From Aralia elata (Eukaryota; Streptophyta; Magnoliopsida; Apiales; Araliaceae): 64,000 bases of DNA. Shown one piece after another: positions 1 through 14,700 of the stretch. Location: assembly GCA_034770075.1 (NCBI GenBank), contig CM068382.1, positions 1,612,001 to 1,676,000 of the forward strand, in the 5' to 3' direction. Below the pieces are notes generated by a model, which ran no database searches, was not told the origin of the DNA, and was given only the letters and a program-made list of their open reading frames with translations. Each line of letters begins with the position of its first letter. Position 1 is the stretch's first letter. A program made the position numbers and the translations under genes.

Positions 1-7
1 CTTTCAC

Positions 8-351
8 CTGGAATTGTCATCCAATAAAAAGGAATTGCTGTCAGCATTGTTGGAGTCTTCTGTCATTAGTATCTTCATGCTTGAAACAACCTGCATGAAT
101 ATAACATAAAACTAAGTATGCATCCTCTTTCTTAACTGGAGGGAAAACGGACTATTAAAACTTCTTGTACAGAATTTTTTTGGCCATTTAAGACTTACAT
201 CTGGAGATACACTTCGAGTATTGTAGTTATCATCCCAATAAAGAGTACATATTCTGTATAGCTGCTGGACACTTAGGATCTGAGGAAACAAGATTTCATT
301 ATAGAGAGAGTATGTGTGTAAATATCACATTTTAATATAGGTGGATACGGT

Positions 352-387
<36 letters not shown>

Positions 388-2588
388 CAGGGCACAAATC
401 ATTGGTAATCTCATCATAAGAAATTCTGTACTTCTGATGTATAACCTGTGGAATAAGATATACATTACTAAGCTAACATCATATTGCTAGACTTCAACCT
501 ATTTTAATGAGGCAGAACTTCTTCAAATAAATAATAAATAACAGGAATGCAACTGTTTTCTAATGTAACAGAAAAGTTCTAAAACAGGAATAACCATATA
601 TGCTGCAAGCAAGTTTCCTTAATTACACAGGTTGTCTTATTATGCTGTAAATGGAACTTAAAAGAGAAGAATATACCAAGAACCCAACAGATTGCCTAAT
701 ATGCTTAAGTTCGTCCCAAGCTGAGCCTGCATACTGCAATTTAAGCAAAATAGAAAAGAAGTCACACAGACAGAAGAGATATAGAAGCAGCAAGTCAATT
801 TTGGACTCATTACTAGAGGATCAATAAGGTGTAGGACAAAAAATTACCTCCTCTTTTGCCTGGCAGCACCATAGCTCTAGCTCTGCTAATCCAGATTTTA
901 CATATTCCCCATTGCTGAATGTGCAACACTCACGACGTAGCAGAAGACTACAGAGCCAACAGAAGTTTGGATAGAAATTATGTACTTCCCAGCAAAAATG
1001 ACAACAAAAGGTCAAAACAGGGGGGGGGGGGGGGCGCTAATTTACCTATTAAAGAGTTGTACATTAACATATGAGAAAGTTTGTGTAAATATCTTCTGAA
1101 CAATAATTGGTGGCACCTGGAAACCAAATTCTGATAAGAATTTTTGTATTATTTAAAAGAATGAAATATGGTATTAATAAGGTCCTTACAAAATTTTCTT
1201 TCAATGTACTGAGAAGAGTGTTGAGACAATCAATGATGCCCTGCCAGTGATTAGCTGGAGAATCTTTGCCAAAGGACCGTCCAGATCTTAGCACACCTCC
1301 CTTGGATGTTCTTGGCGCCTGAATTTTCAGCATTATATATTAGGGTGCAGCATTACAAACTTGAGGCAAATTTTAATTTTTTTTTATTACCAGAAATCAT
1401 AATGTTATGCAGAAAACATATACTACACCATCAGGGTCATGCATCATGTAAAAACACAGAGCTTCCATACAGAATCGAGGGCATACCTACACAAATATCT
1501 GGAAATCCTATAGGAATCAAACACTACACACAATCATGGAAAGTCCAGGTTGTTTTAATGGCCGTAATTTTAAAAAAAGGGAAATGCTTAAATCCCTTAG
1601 AAGCATCTTCAACCAGATCAATATAATCCTTAAATTCATCTGAAAACAAAAAAATTATTCATAAACCGTGATATGTGAATTCCCTATTCTTATCCGGAAC
1701 ATTAGATTTATTGAAAAACCTATCCTCAAATACAAACTTAACAATAAAGAAAGCCAAATATACACATAAAACACCCTGCTGAGTAATAATTCAAGCCATG
1801 TCAAGCACCAACTCATGGATCAAGAATATCATACGGGCAGGACAGCCTAGAAAAGGATGAGTATGCATAGTGCAAATTGAAGTTCGACATACTTGGATAC
1901 ATAAGGAAAGAAACGATCCCAGTTCCTTCTTCAAGTTATCTCTAATAATTCCATAGATTTTCTCCACATACGCCGTGAGCTGCTGCTTAAAAAGCAACGC
2001 TGGGTATTTGGCTTCAACTTGCCGTACTCCCTCAAGTGCAGCTGCAGCTGCAGCAAGGTTAACTGAAGAAGAGGACGAGCGGAATCCCTGGATATTGCAG
2101 TAAAACATTGTATTGCATAGCATGAGCATATCATTGGTGTCTGAGTCATCCAAACCAACAGACTGAAAAGGAAAAACAAAATCTGAAAATTCCACTACCA
2201 TTGTCATTCTCCCAAACAGGGATGTGGGAGGTGGTGGTTTACGTGCTGGAGTTCCACCAGCAGCACCAGCAGATTTTATACTTCTTTGGAGCAAGAACAA
2301 TAACGTAGATGTATTTGAGAGCCAATAAGCCATTTGCTCGTTGTTATCTTGATTCTGCAATTACACGGGTCTTTATTATACTTGTGCAATTTCTCACATT
2401 TTCAACCCACATAAAATCCAGGAATTAGGAGTTATCCAAATATTTTTTTATCCTTTTTTATAAAAACTTTTTAAAAAAAAAAAAAACTAGGACTCGTGTT
2501 CAAAGAGAATATATTTAACAAAACAATGTGGCACTTTAATTTAGATGCTTCATTGGAAAAATATCATTGTCATAATATACATACATAC

Positions 2589-2628
<40 letters not shown>

Positions 2629-2682
2629 ACGAAACAATGTGGCACTTTAACTTTGATGCTTCATTGGAAAAATATCATTGTG

Positions 2683-2720
<38 letters not shown>

Positions 2721-5700
2721 ATTGATAATATGTGCATGTGTGTGTAGGCATTCAAAGCAAACTGATAAAGCAATTTACAAAGAAACCCAATCACCAAAAC
2801 AATAAGGATAACATAAGTGAGCCAAAAACTGGCCGGTCAGACATCATAGTCTCTTGGCTCAAATGCTTTGGTACCTCATTCCTCTTTTGACTTCTAAAGG
2901 ACTTCGGTTCAACTCCTCTGATCTAATACTAACTGTAGTTAGGACGGTTCTACAGTGTAGGTATAGGTGCGCTTCCATTACCAATTCTTTTTGTTATGAC
3001 TAAACCAATGGTCGTCTAGGAAACTCTAGCATCCTCAGCGTAAGTAATTACGGACATTCAGCAAGAGACAAAGTGAACAACTTTCAACATTCATATAAGT
3101 CATTTAGTCATACATATGTATTTTAGAAAGAAAAAAAAATCAAGGATAATGGAATCTAAGACAAGTGTACCATACAAATTATATTGAAGGTCAAGGACAT
3201 TTTGTAGTACTTAAGAAACAAGCTTTTTGAAGATCAAAAGGAAGAAATGGAATTTAATGTGGACTTTAATGTCCATTTGCCTATTCCTATGTGGCAAGAT
3301 TAAAAGAAGCTTAACCCTTGGTTCCACTTACATCTTTGCATGATGTCAAAATGTATAAGTAGGACTTCCAAAACTGCTCATTCATTTTACAAAAATTAGA
3401 AACAAAGTTCAGCACCCACCACCTGGAAAGTTAACCATCTTATTGCTTTAATCTAACCACTCCTTCTGTGCCGTAGTCAAATCACATCGCTAACTTGTTT
3501 ATAGAATCTGACTTCAAAATCCGTAGTAGAGAGCCTTAAAATAAAAATATATTGGACTATGAAGCTAGTTGTGCCAATTATCTAGGGTGTTCCAGTTCCA
3601 TTATTTATACTTTATGGAGTATCAGTTGGAAAAAGTTTGTGATGGTGACGTGCTTCTTGATGCATTATTTAATAATTTTATCCTGCTCTAGTCATATTTT
3701 TAAATATATGGATATTCACATACACACACACATACATATATCGTGTGAGCTCCAAGGTAGTTTAATGTAAACAAGGCTTCAAAAATGATGTCCGTCAGAT
3801 TGTTCTAAGCATGTCTCTAATAAGAGAGATGATCATTTCTGTGGAAATGTATTTCAGCCTTCAATACAGAACTTTTAGCCTTCTCATAATTACAAAAGTA
3901 ACTTGCATCCAAACTTGTTTAGGACTTGAGAGTAACGAGACCTTCTGCACATAACTCCAAGGGTTTAGTTATCCAATAGTCATAAACCCATAAGACTCAG
4001 ATAATTAAGTAAACGGTGAAACACGAACAAAAGTGTCAGTTTTTCACCAACATAAGTCTCAGTTTCGAGGACGCAGCTTAATAGTTATATGCTCTAATCT
4101 CGAAAAGTAACCACCATTTTATATATGCTGTCCAGTTTATATTCATTTTCAAAATGTAATTTGTGACTTAATAAACTGAGACATCCTATAGTTTGTTACT
4201 GATGGACATTGTTAGGATATACCTTTGAAAACAGTACTAACTGCAGTGTCATACTAGGAACCATAGGGGAATCATGAATATATATAATTAAATAATAATA
4301 ATAATAATAATAATAAAATAAAAAGTTAACACAAGTATTGTTTCAAAGCTACAAAGGGCTGATAAGTTTGGATTTTTCCTGGTTAAGAAAACAAAACATT
4401 ACCAGCAGATAATAAAACCTATAGCTAATCCTTCATATAGCTAAGAACAATAGTAAGGTATATTACCATCTTCCACAGTCAAAAAGTCAATGAGGATACT
4501 AGACAAAAGATCTGGTTGGTAATTCAGAATATCATAAAGATGAAATTAATGACTTTGGATAGTGCAATCCAATCACCTCTATTGCTGAACCAATCATCTG
4601 AATGAGACGATCAAACACACTGGTCTTTTCGGCTTCAAAAGACTTCCAGTGGATAAGACATTTGTAAATTGTAAAGGCTGCTACAGGTTTGCCTTGACTG
4701 AATCCAACGTCTTTTATAACACAGTCAATAAGAGCGTCAACATTCTCCTGCAGCATTAGTTTACAATAAGTCATCTTGGAAGCAACACAATTTGAATAAG
4801 ATAATTGTAATCTCTATTAGCACTTACATGCTGGCGATCAATAGGGGGTCTCTTAAGGTTGCTATCAGATTCCATCCCCAAATTCTTAGCAGGTGTGCTG
4901 CCTCGTGGTTCCTGCAGTATTAATGTTATTCATTAACATATGGAGAAGCACAGACTACTAAGACACCTCCAAATAAACGTACAGAGATGATTTATAGATA
5001 ATATAATTACATTCGTTCTACTCTCTTCATTCGCATGGTGACCATTCTCTAAGTTCTGCATATAATCACATTAGAAGATCAGATAATGTATGAGGGATAA
5101 AAAGGAAGAACACTGTTGTTTTGTAACAGATATTCACCTTAGCTGCCGGAGTTGGTGGATATTCTACCCCTCTTTTAACAGGTGAAGTTACCAATGCTTG
5201 CTGCAGGATTTGGTTCTCAGATTTCATGTCAGAGACTTTCTCTTCAAGCCTGCATATGAGAAAACAACAATAAATACCAATAATCTACGGAAAGTTCAAA
5301 GACGAATCTGACTCCTTTGCTGCATAACCTGTGCATAGCCGTCTTTAACTGAACTAGCTTGGACTCTGCCTCCAACGCTTGCTTCAACCTCTCCTCACTA
5401 AGTTTGTTTGTCTCTTCATATTTTTTCTCTGTTTCACCAATTTTCACTTCAAGCGAGCTAACCAAAGTCTGCATTTATTTACAAGAAATGCATTATCAAA
5501 CAGAAGTACATATCCAAGAAGATGCTTGAAATGCATAAATTCAATAAATCGTGCTTGAAATGCATTTAATCGACAGATCATGACTGCATCCTGAAGCAAA
5601 AATTAAATGGGTGAAATCAGCCTCCTCACCTTCAGTTTCTCATTTTCAGCAGAAAGCTTATCCATCAGCCCATGATCAACAATTGGGACTTCCTTTATTA

Positions 5701-8700
5701 CAGGGACTTGTTCGGCTGCCTTTTTGGCAGCCTCGCGTTCCTTTATGAGCATGTCTTTAGTTTCCTTAAATTGAAGTTGCATATCTTGCAAAGCAGATTG
5801 TAATTTAGCATTTTCCTGTGTTCTTGCCTCTTCCAAGTCAGCCTGAAACAGAGAAGGTAATTGCATAAAATAGGGCAGAGATGTAATAAGAATTACAACA
5901 GAGGTCCAGGCGAACAGATATTTAAAGAAGCCTATTATAGAACAACTTTTTAAAATTCTGCTTCTCCAGATCACTGGACTTTATTTTTAGCATAAAAAGA
6001 GGCTTCCAACTTCGGGCTGTATGTGAGCAACCGTCAATTCAGTTTCTTATATCAATTTATTGGCCAATTGCAGCAAATGTCATGCTCCTATTTTTACAAT
6101 CAATTGTAATTAATCAAAATCTAAAGAAACATTTCCCCCCACTTTTGCATCAGTGATGTAAACAAAAAATAGCTTCACCAATCACAAAACTATTGACTTC
6201 TTAAAATCACCATATCATTATATAGAAACTGCGAGCTTCCTTCATGCAATAACCATTTGTTTGTCTTTCCACCCAAGTGTATATGCAACTGTAAGTATCT
6301 CTTCCATTGTATCCTTTGGGGACATTGTTATAAATTTCCTAATAATTCAATAACATTATGAAAATTATTTTTGTTCATAAAGCCATTAACTCCAACATTA
6401 GAACTTTGTTAAATCTTTATTTTATCAAGGAACATTAGAAATTGGACACTTATCCTCTGTTTCACGAAAAAATTCCGGATACTTGTTAAATAATAATGAC
6501 TTCATCAGATAAACTTACCCTCATGCGTTTCTCCAGCTGTAGCCGCCAAGTAAGTTCCTCAACTTGCTTCTCTAATTTGTTCTTGGCAGCTTGGAGAGCA
6601 CCAGTTTCCCTCGCAGCCTGTATTAGAAAACCAGAAAGAAAGAAATACCTGAATATTTACCTCCAAAATGCAAGAACTTGAGAAACAAACTAGCAATAGA
6701 GAAGATTCAATCTCTCAGTGGGAAACATCAACCATGTTTCTTGTCAGTTCTGTATAATTTCATAAAGCATTTGCAGAAGTATCTCAAGGAGTAAACAGAT
6801 TCAGACTTCAGAGATAACGAAATCTGACACAAGGGAAACCAAATTGAGAAGGTGTAGACCATGTGTACATTAGGGTCTGCCTCCTTTGCCAAATGGAAGA
6901 GATATTACTTATAAGAATATTCATTACCGTAGGAATGAATATCATCCTAAAAAAATACTAAGAAGCCAAGTACAGTACTTTGAAATATAGCCATGGTCCC
7001 TTTACCTTGTATATGGCTCAACGCTAGCCTTATTGGTCAAAATTACATTTACATCTTATAAGTGACTTGGTAAAATGAACTACAAGATCAAGAATATCAT
7101 TATTCTTTTTTCCTGATCAGTCTTTTTCTTTTACAAGTTTGCGTTAAAGAGCAAAAAATATAGAGAAAAAGTATAATTTACCAATTCAGAGATGTGTAAT
7201 AAACTTTTATGGGATGTGTGAGGGAAAAAGAAGACAGCATTAGAAGAAAAAAATGAAATAAGAGGCGAGGGGAGGAGCAAGTAAAAGAAATCACCATCTT
7301 AAGCGTCCGCAGTTCTTTACGAGCAACTTTTCCTCTCCATGCACATTGTGTGGTAATTGCAGCTTTCTTTATCTCCAAATAGCTCAACCGAGCTAAGAAT
7401 TTACGGCAATGCGCCTGGAATAAGGAATAAAGTCATAACAAAAGATTCAGCATTAGCGAAGAAAATGAGTCACGAGTTTAAAAAAATATTCTTATGAGGT
7501 ATTGTCTAGGTATAAATTCAGTATTAGCTTTTATCTGAAAACTAAACAGTATTATCGATATGAAAGCATAAGCCACTTTTCAGTATTAACATTATCGAAG
7601 AGCTTCTCTAATTATTATTTTTTTTTAAAATCATGTGCTGGACAAAATAATTTCACCTGAATAATGATTGCTGCTTTTGTCCGTCTCTTGAAGCGAAGCT
7701 CATTACGTGCATTCATCCCGCGCATACCAGTCTGAATGGAAACAGCAGAAGACCGCAACTCTTTGTAAGCTTTCCTAGCAAGATGCATGCGTAAATCTCT
7801 CTGAATTCTCAGACAAGAAGCTTCTCTCAGCATGCGGTCATATACTTGCCGAGCAAGTTGTCCTGAAATCAGCAGAGAAAAAAATACCAAGGAGTTATGC
7901 ATGGCAGCAATGTGTCAGTAGGACATGCATGTCTAACACAATTAAGTACCTCTGCACACAGACTGAAGCTGTAAAACAGAGCGACGCAACAAAACAAAAC
8001 TTTTTCTAGCCATGTAAGAACGGATTTTCCTCTGGATAATGCTCGCTGATCTTCCTAAGACCTCAATCCTTCTGGCATCCAACTCAGCCATCTGACCAGC
8101 CCTTAGAAACACCTTTGTCTTACCAATCTGCATGAATAAACTGAATCAGTATGATTTGGCTCAGGAGAATAAACTAGGAAACAGTTATTCGGCCCATGTG
8201 AGGATTTAACAAAGATCAATCTTTTTGAGAGTAATCTAGAAGTATGTGATTACCCCAGAAGTTCAATGAAACTGGTTTGGACACTGTTACTCAGTTACCT
8301 GATAGCCTTCAAGTCCAACCTCTTCCAGAAGCCTCTTGCAAGCGTTGACCTCATCCGTACTATCGTAATACAAGAATAAATCAGGATCATTAATGATTTA
8401 TAAACATATATGAGCCAACCAAAGATTAATTACAAACCTCCCATTTAAAACTCCAGGCGCAAGGATGCCAAATCGGTCCACAAATTCATAGAAAGGTTTT
8501 CTAGTAGGATATCCAGCACAACTTATCCTGATTGCCTCCATGACTCCCTGAAGACAAACACATAAATGTATGGACGAAAATAAATGTAGACAGATCCATT
8601 CACAACACTAAATATAAAAAAGAACTACAAACAGGATATGCATCCTTACCCCACACCGTAGTTGCTGTAGAACATTATTATTCTCAAATATAGCTGGCTT

Positions 8701-11700
8701 AAGAAGATTATTAGGCTTTACACAGCGAATGTAATGAGGCTCAGTTGCACTGAGAGTTTCAAGAAGTGCTTGCAATTGTTGCTGAAAGTACAAAACAAAA
8801 CTTTAATAGTCAAGACACTAACTGAAAGAAGCATATTTGACAGGAGAGAAGGGGATGGAGGGAGGGAGAGAAGGGGAGAGAGAGGTATCATACTTTAAAA
8901 CGTGAACCTATTGAGGAGAACTTTGAGGTTTTCGAGGACTCCTCAGATGGTGGAAACAAACTCGATGCAAAGGAACATGTAGAAGCATTTAGGAGTGCTT
9001 GATGTTCGGCAACAACATAATCTTTGTTTTTGTCCAAAAACAATTCAGTTTGATAAGTGACCTGAAATAATAATTAAATTGATGAGTGTTATATTCCTCA
9101 TCAATCTTTTGATTCAAGGTTCTGAATGTGCAAAATATAAAGCATTATGTGGCACGCAGAAACTTACGTCGCCAGCATAATGGCCTATGGTGAAGTCAGA
9201 ACGAGAGAGCTTTGGCTTGCTGAATCGTTTATGGTTCTTAAAAGTTTGGTACAGCTTTTGGGCAAACGTTTCATATGTTGATCTTGGAAACATGCTACAC
9301 AACAAAAGTGATATCTCAGTATCATAACCATCATATCACATTATAAATACAAACTAAATGAGCTGAAGAGTTGAGTTACTGGTCTATCTAGACTAAAAGT
9401 GAACAACTTTGCAGTGTATACTTACCAAGCTTCGTCCAGCAGAGCTATAATGCCGCCGGGTTTCTAAGAAGTAAAAAATAATACATTAGCAAGGAGAAGG
9501 CCTGAATACAGCAGCTTGCATCAAAAGGTTTTGCCCCGTTGATGTTTTTGCAAATTTACATCGTATGAAGGAGATTGGTAAATACGTGAAATATGAAAGT
9601 TAAAATGATTAACGGGGTCCCATCCTAACACTCAAAGAGAAAGTTCAAGAGAAACGAAAAAAAGAGATGTATTGCCAAAAAAAAAAAATTTAAATAAATA
9701 AATCACATGTTTATATTCAAAATGGAAAATTTAATCACGGTGGAACCCACAGATACTACCCTTAGGGTGTGCACCATATAAATCGTCTAGGCAATACCCC
9801 CACCAACAACGCACACCAGGTACCAACCCGCAGATACTACCCTTAGGGTGTGCACCATATAAATCGTATAGACAATACACACACCAACAACGCACACCAG
9901 GTACCAAAGTGAAAAATGTGGGGTAGCCCAAAGGAGATCATTAACTCTGTGAAGTATTGGAACCATGACACATGCCTTAAAAGACACTCAAAAACTAGCA
10001 CCACTACCACTTCAGATCACCATTTCCAAATAATTTCTGCCTTTTTTGATTTCAAAGACACTGTATACACATGAAGGAGGAAGGACAAGAGTCGACCCTA
10101 GCTTTAAAATGCATTGCAATAAATGTCAGCACCAGTGTCAAGATCTAGCCCAAAATCTAATATTGAATACATAATCGGGCATAAAAATAAGATGTAAACT
10201 CATTCGGGGAATCAATGTCAGAAAAAAAAATATTCATAAACAACAAATCCCTCTCCCCCCCCCCCCCAAGTCACTAAATCGAACACATCAGTTTTACCTC
10301 CAAGCATTCATCTAGAAAAGCAGTTTCGTCATGAAAAAACGATAAGTTATTAAATCCAACACAAAACCAACGATGAAAGACAGTTCAAGTAAAATGTGAC
10401 TGAATTATCTCCCACGTCTATATAATTTTGATTGATATCAATATATAAAATGGGGCCATATCAAGTTCATATATTTTCCCGTATGGTTCAGATATTACCT
10501 TATAGATACAAGCACTGAAACTAGGCCCGGTAAATTTATTTATATAATATCATAGAAAGACTAATCTACTACCAAGCCTTTTTTGTGTACCCTTGGTTGG
10601 TTTGACAAGATGTTAATGAATTTCTGCTTTGTGTCTACTGGTTCAGAAAAAAGTAGTTCCACCAAACAGGAAGGTAACCCTTCTGGACACTCTGTCTCCT
10701 AGGGGGGAGTCCAAACTATTTGATAATCTATATTAAAGTAGGCAATTGCCACGTATCTTCAAGTGGATTAACTAGAAAAGAAGTGAAATGAATATTCACA
10801 TTCAAAATGGGAAAATGGGGGGTAGAGGAAGGTTTAGAAGTACAAACACTTGGCACAGAATGAGACTGAATGACATAACAAACCTTTTCAATGAGATCTA
10901 AAATATCTTGATTATCAATGAATTCAATGTAGCTCCAATTGATCTCTTCTTTTGTATATTCTTCTTGCTCCATTTTAAAAACGTGCTGACAAAGAAAGAA
11001 TCAGGTATCATAAAGCTGCAAAATATAAATAATTAATGGAGTTCCAAGGGTGAAGAAGAGAAAGCAAATGCCTTTCACAAAAACCTGATTGAAGTGTTGT
11101 TGAAGTTTCTCATTTGTCAAATTGATGCAAAATTGCTCAAAGCTGCAAAAATCCACACCAGTGGAATCAGATGAAGTAATCTAATAATCAGTTATGTGCA
11201 ATAGTCATCTCATCTCTACTATGACCAAAATCTTGAATTACTAAAATTAGAAAGGTGTGAATTATCATTGTATATTCAACAAGAAAAACAGGTGAAGGAA
11301 TATTGTGCGTGTGTGAGCTCCCCTGGAACTCATACACCTAGGCCACCAACAACTGAGTAGCATGATTATATAGGCAAAAGCATGGCCTTTAATCACCTCC
11401 CAAACAGGAACAGTATGATTGTTCAAATATTTGGCATCTGAAACGCATGGTTCGAAGACATGCATAAAATCTAACTAATCAGATTCACTTTCTTGTGTTC
11501 ATGTCCATGAATCCACTTACACATGAGTAATACAATGTAGGAACAGCAATGGCATGATATTTATATAGACATAGATATTACTAAACTCCAAATAGAGATC
11601 CCTGGCATATCTTCTCATTTCATGAAGAAAATAAAAGATTCAAATTCAAGATGGACCTTCATATATATTAACTCTTCTCAGATCTCCAAAATTTTGGAGA

Positions 11701-14700
11701 GACTACATCCAACAGTTTGATTGACCACTGAAACCCACATCTTTGTAACCTTTTAAATGTTTTTGCAAGTGCCGGTTGATGTTCTAAATTTTTGGCACTC
11801 TTTGGCTTCTAACAACATCCGAACAAAACAGCTTATATCTGTAGTGAAGATGCAGAAATCGACCATCTATTGGGCAGATGACGATGCTAGTTAATCTTTA
11901 ACACCGGGTTATGACTAGCAACCAAACCCGAGAGAATTACAGTGTAATTAATCTGAATTACACCAAATGGAAAACAGCTACGTAAGATAAGGAAAAAAAT
12001 AGATAGAGAAGGAATATCACCATTACACCAAACTTTAAGCACAAGAAAGAAAAGACAGTGGCAAATGCAGATATATTGAAGAGAAAACAAATATTTATTC
12101 GACGGCATGCTGCCCTAGCTATTAAACGGATAGGAGGATGAAGTCAATGCGTAAAAGAGCAAATAGAAGGTAGATATAATCATTTGACTCATTGATTCAG
12201 ACACGTGAATAATCTTTTGCAGATGACTGCAAGAAATTAGATTTTATCAATAATGAAAACAAAAGGCGTACCAATTAAGCACCTGTTTGTCTTGAAACTC
12301 TCGAAGCCATAAATATCAAGCACCCCAATTAAGAATTTTGAGTCTGGATCTTGACCAATTGAACTATTAATCTTATCCACAAGCCTGCAAATGTGTGTAC
12401 AATAATATTACTAAAAATCAAGTTTCTGTTTAAAAAACTAATGAAGGTACAGGAGTAAGCAAATTATATGTTAAATAGTCAGTGTGGCACACAACTCCTC
12501 AAAGCATGAAAGTGAACCTCACCAGTCAAATAATCGTGAGTACACAATTTTTGCCAATGCATCTCTACTGGTAACTGCAGATTCTGGGTCCAGCCATTTG
12601 GTGATAGTTTCATCACGGGTTACAATCACACGTTTGCAGAGGGAATCCTCTAATGCCTTTGGGTCACACCTGAACAACACTGTTACAATTAAAAAGTTGC
12701 ATTTCCTTCTCTAAAGTCATATATAAGTACAGACATTTGAGAACAAATTTTGTTTCATGTGCTCATAAAATTGATTATTTACATGAACAACTCAGCCGCA
12801 GTTCTTAGATGGAACCAAGATTTATCATCTTTGGGCACAGATGAATCTATTTCCTTTCCCTTTGCAAATTCAATGTTCCCTAGATGGAGGATAGCAGCCA
12901 CAACTCGGAAGATTGCTTCCTGAGAAAAGAAACATTAAGTTGACAACTACAAATTGTAGAAACTTCAGACTTTAAAATTTCTTATTCTCGTATGGAATAA
13001 CACTTTTAAAGATACCTGCTCCTCAGAGCTAATTCCAACAACATCCATTGCCCTTCTTGTTGCGGCGTATTCTTTGGATTCATTCAGGCCATCTATCTCA
13101 TAGCAATTTGATTGATTTAGATAATGAAATGTTCTTGGATTTCCCAATTTGTACCTTTGAAGATCCTGACCATATAAAAGAACAAATGAAGGTTAGTTCA
13201 AGTACTGAGAAACTCATATAACAAACTGGTAATGCAGGACGAGCCAGCCTGAGAGACGATACACAATACCAGTAGGTTGCAAACACAATTTACCACATAA
13301 TATATTAAAATGGGGTATTACAAATAAGGTCAAAAACTTTATATGGAATAAACTTTTTGTGCATGCAGGTTAAAATTTTATAATTTGTAACAAAAAACTA
13401 CAAACAAACTCATTAAGCCAAATATAAATTAAAACTCAAATATATAAATATAAAAGAAAACAGATAAAAACTGGATGCATGAGCTTTATATTTTTACATG
13501 AAGTAAATCCTGGTTAAGTAATTGAAAATCCGTTACCTCTTCTGGTGCAGCACAAAGCATGTAGAAACAGTGGTAATTTCTCTCAGGATCAGAGAGTTGA
13601 CAAACACGAGATCTTTCCAGCAAATAAGTTCTGATAGCTGCTCCTGAAATCCTCCCCCTCTGGTCAAACTGAATCTCCACAAACTTACCAAAACGACTGC
13701 AACAGTGCGACGCATAGGTTAGACAAAAACCAGTCCTACAGACAATATTAAGTACATATGCAATCGAAACAAGCGCCCATTATGATCAGAAAACTCTTCC
13801 CACCTTGAATTATTGTTTCTGACAGTCTTTGCATTTCCAAATGCTTCTAAGACAGGATTGGACTGCAAAACAGAGAAAACACAGGAAAATATGTGTTATA
13901 TACAGCCAAGGCAAAAATTCAGAATCCAGCATCATGATTATCCACTTCTCTTATCAGCTTGCCAAACAACTCCCATGCAAAATTTGTTTACCTCCAGGAC
14001 TTTTTGCTCAACAGACCTCCCCTCAGCTGCAGCTCTCCCTCCCATGTAAGCAAGATAATGCATAAGTAATTTTGTGCTTTCAGTTTTACCTGCCCCACTC
14101 TCACCACTAACCAAAATTGACTGACTAATTCCCTCATGGATCATAACTCTGCATCACAAGAACGTCCTTTCTCATTATGAGACAAATCTGTTGTATTTAA
14201 CCATCACTTTATAATTCAGATGAGATGAAGTACCTGTATGCTGCATCAGCGACAGCAAAAGGGTGGGGACTCAGTTCACCAAAGGCTGCACCTTTATATT
14301 GTGTCATCATATGGCTATCGTACAGATGGGGTAATCTTCTAAAAGGGTTTACAGCAATTAATATGTTCCCTGTGTAAGTCTGAGGCACCATTAAGTTGAT
14401 TAGCTTTAAATACATTTATTATTGTACAGGAAATGACAGAATAGATGCTCAACACAATAAAAATTGACAGAACAGATGTTATCAATTAAAACTCCAAGGG
14501 ACTAAGAAGGATGCTGAACTTACATATATTTCATTAATATCATATCTAGATTTTAAATTACTCAGAACTCCAGGTTCATGCAAATAAGCAAGCTTTGTCA
14601 TATCATCCACTCCGCATGGCGGTGCCTCGGAATCTTTGGGATAAACATTGGAAGATTTAACAACAACCTGTAAACAAAATTTAACAAGAGAAGGGGAGCA

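Noticed and set aside
1306..1626. 106-codon plus-strand ORF
   Set aside because: Lies in the intron between myosin exons 31 and 32 on the other strand and has no protein-like pattern.
2496..2805. ORFs rich in Tyr-Ile repeats
   Set aside because: They are translations of (AT)n microsatellites.
8438..8547. Apparent frameshift in the myosin motor exon
   Set aside because: On re-reading the bases, the exon is in frame; the first reading was an error of transcription.
9731..9987. ORFs with a repeated [17 protein letters not shown] block
   Set aside because: Product of the 81-bp tandem repeat in a myosin intron, not a protein.
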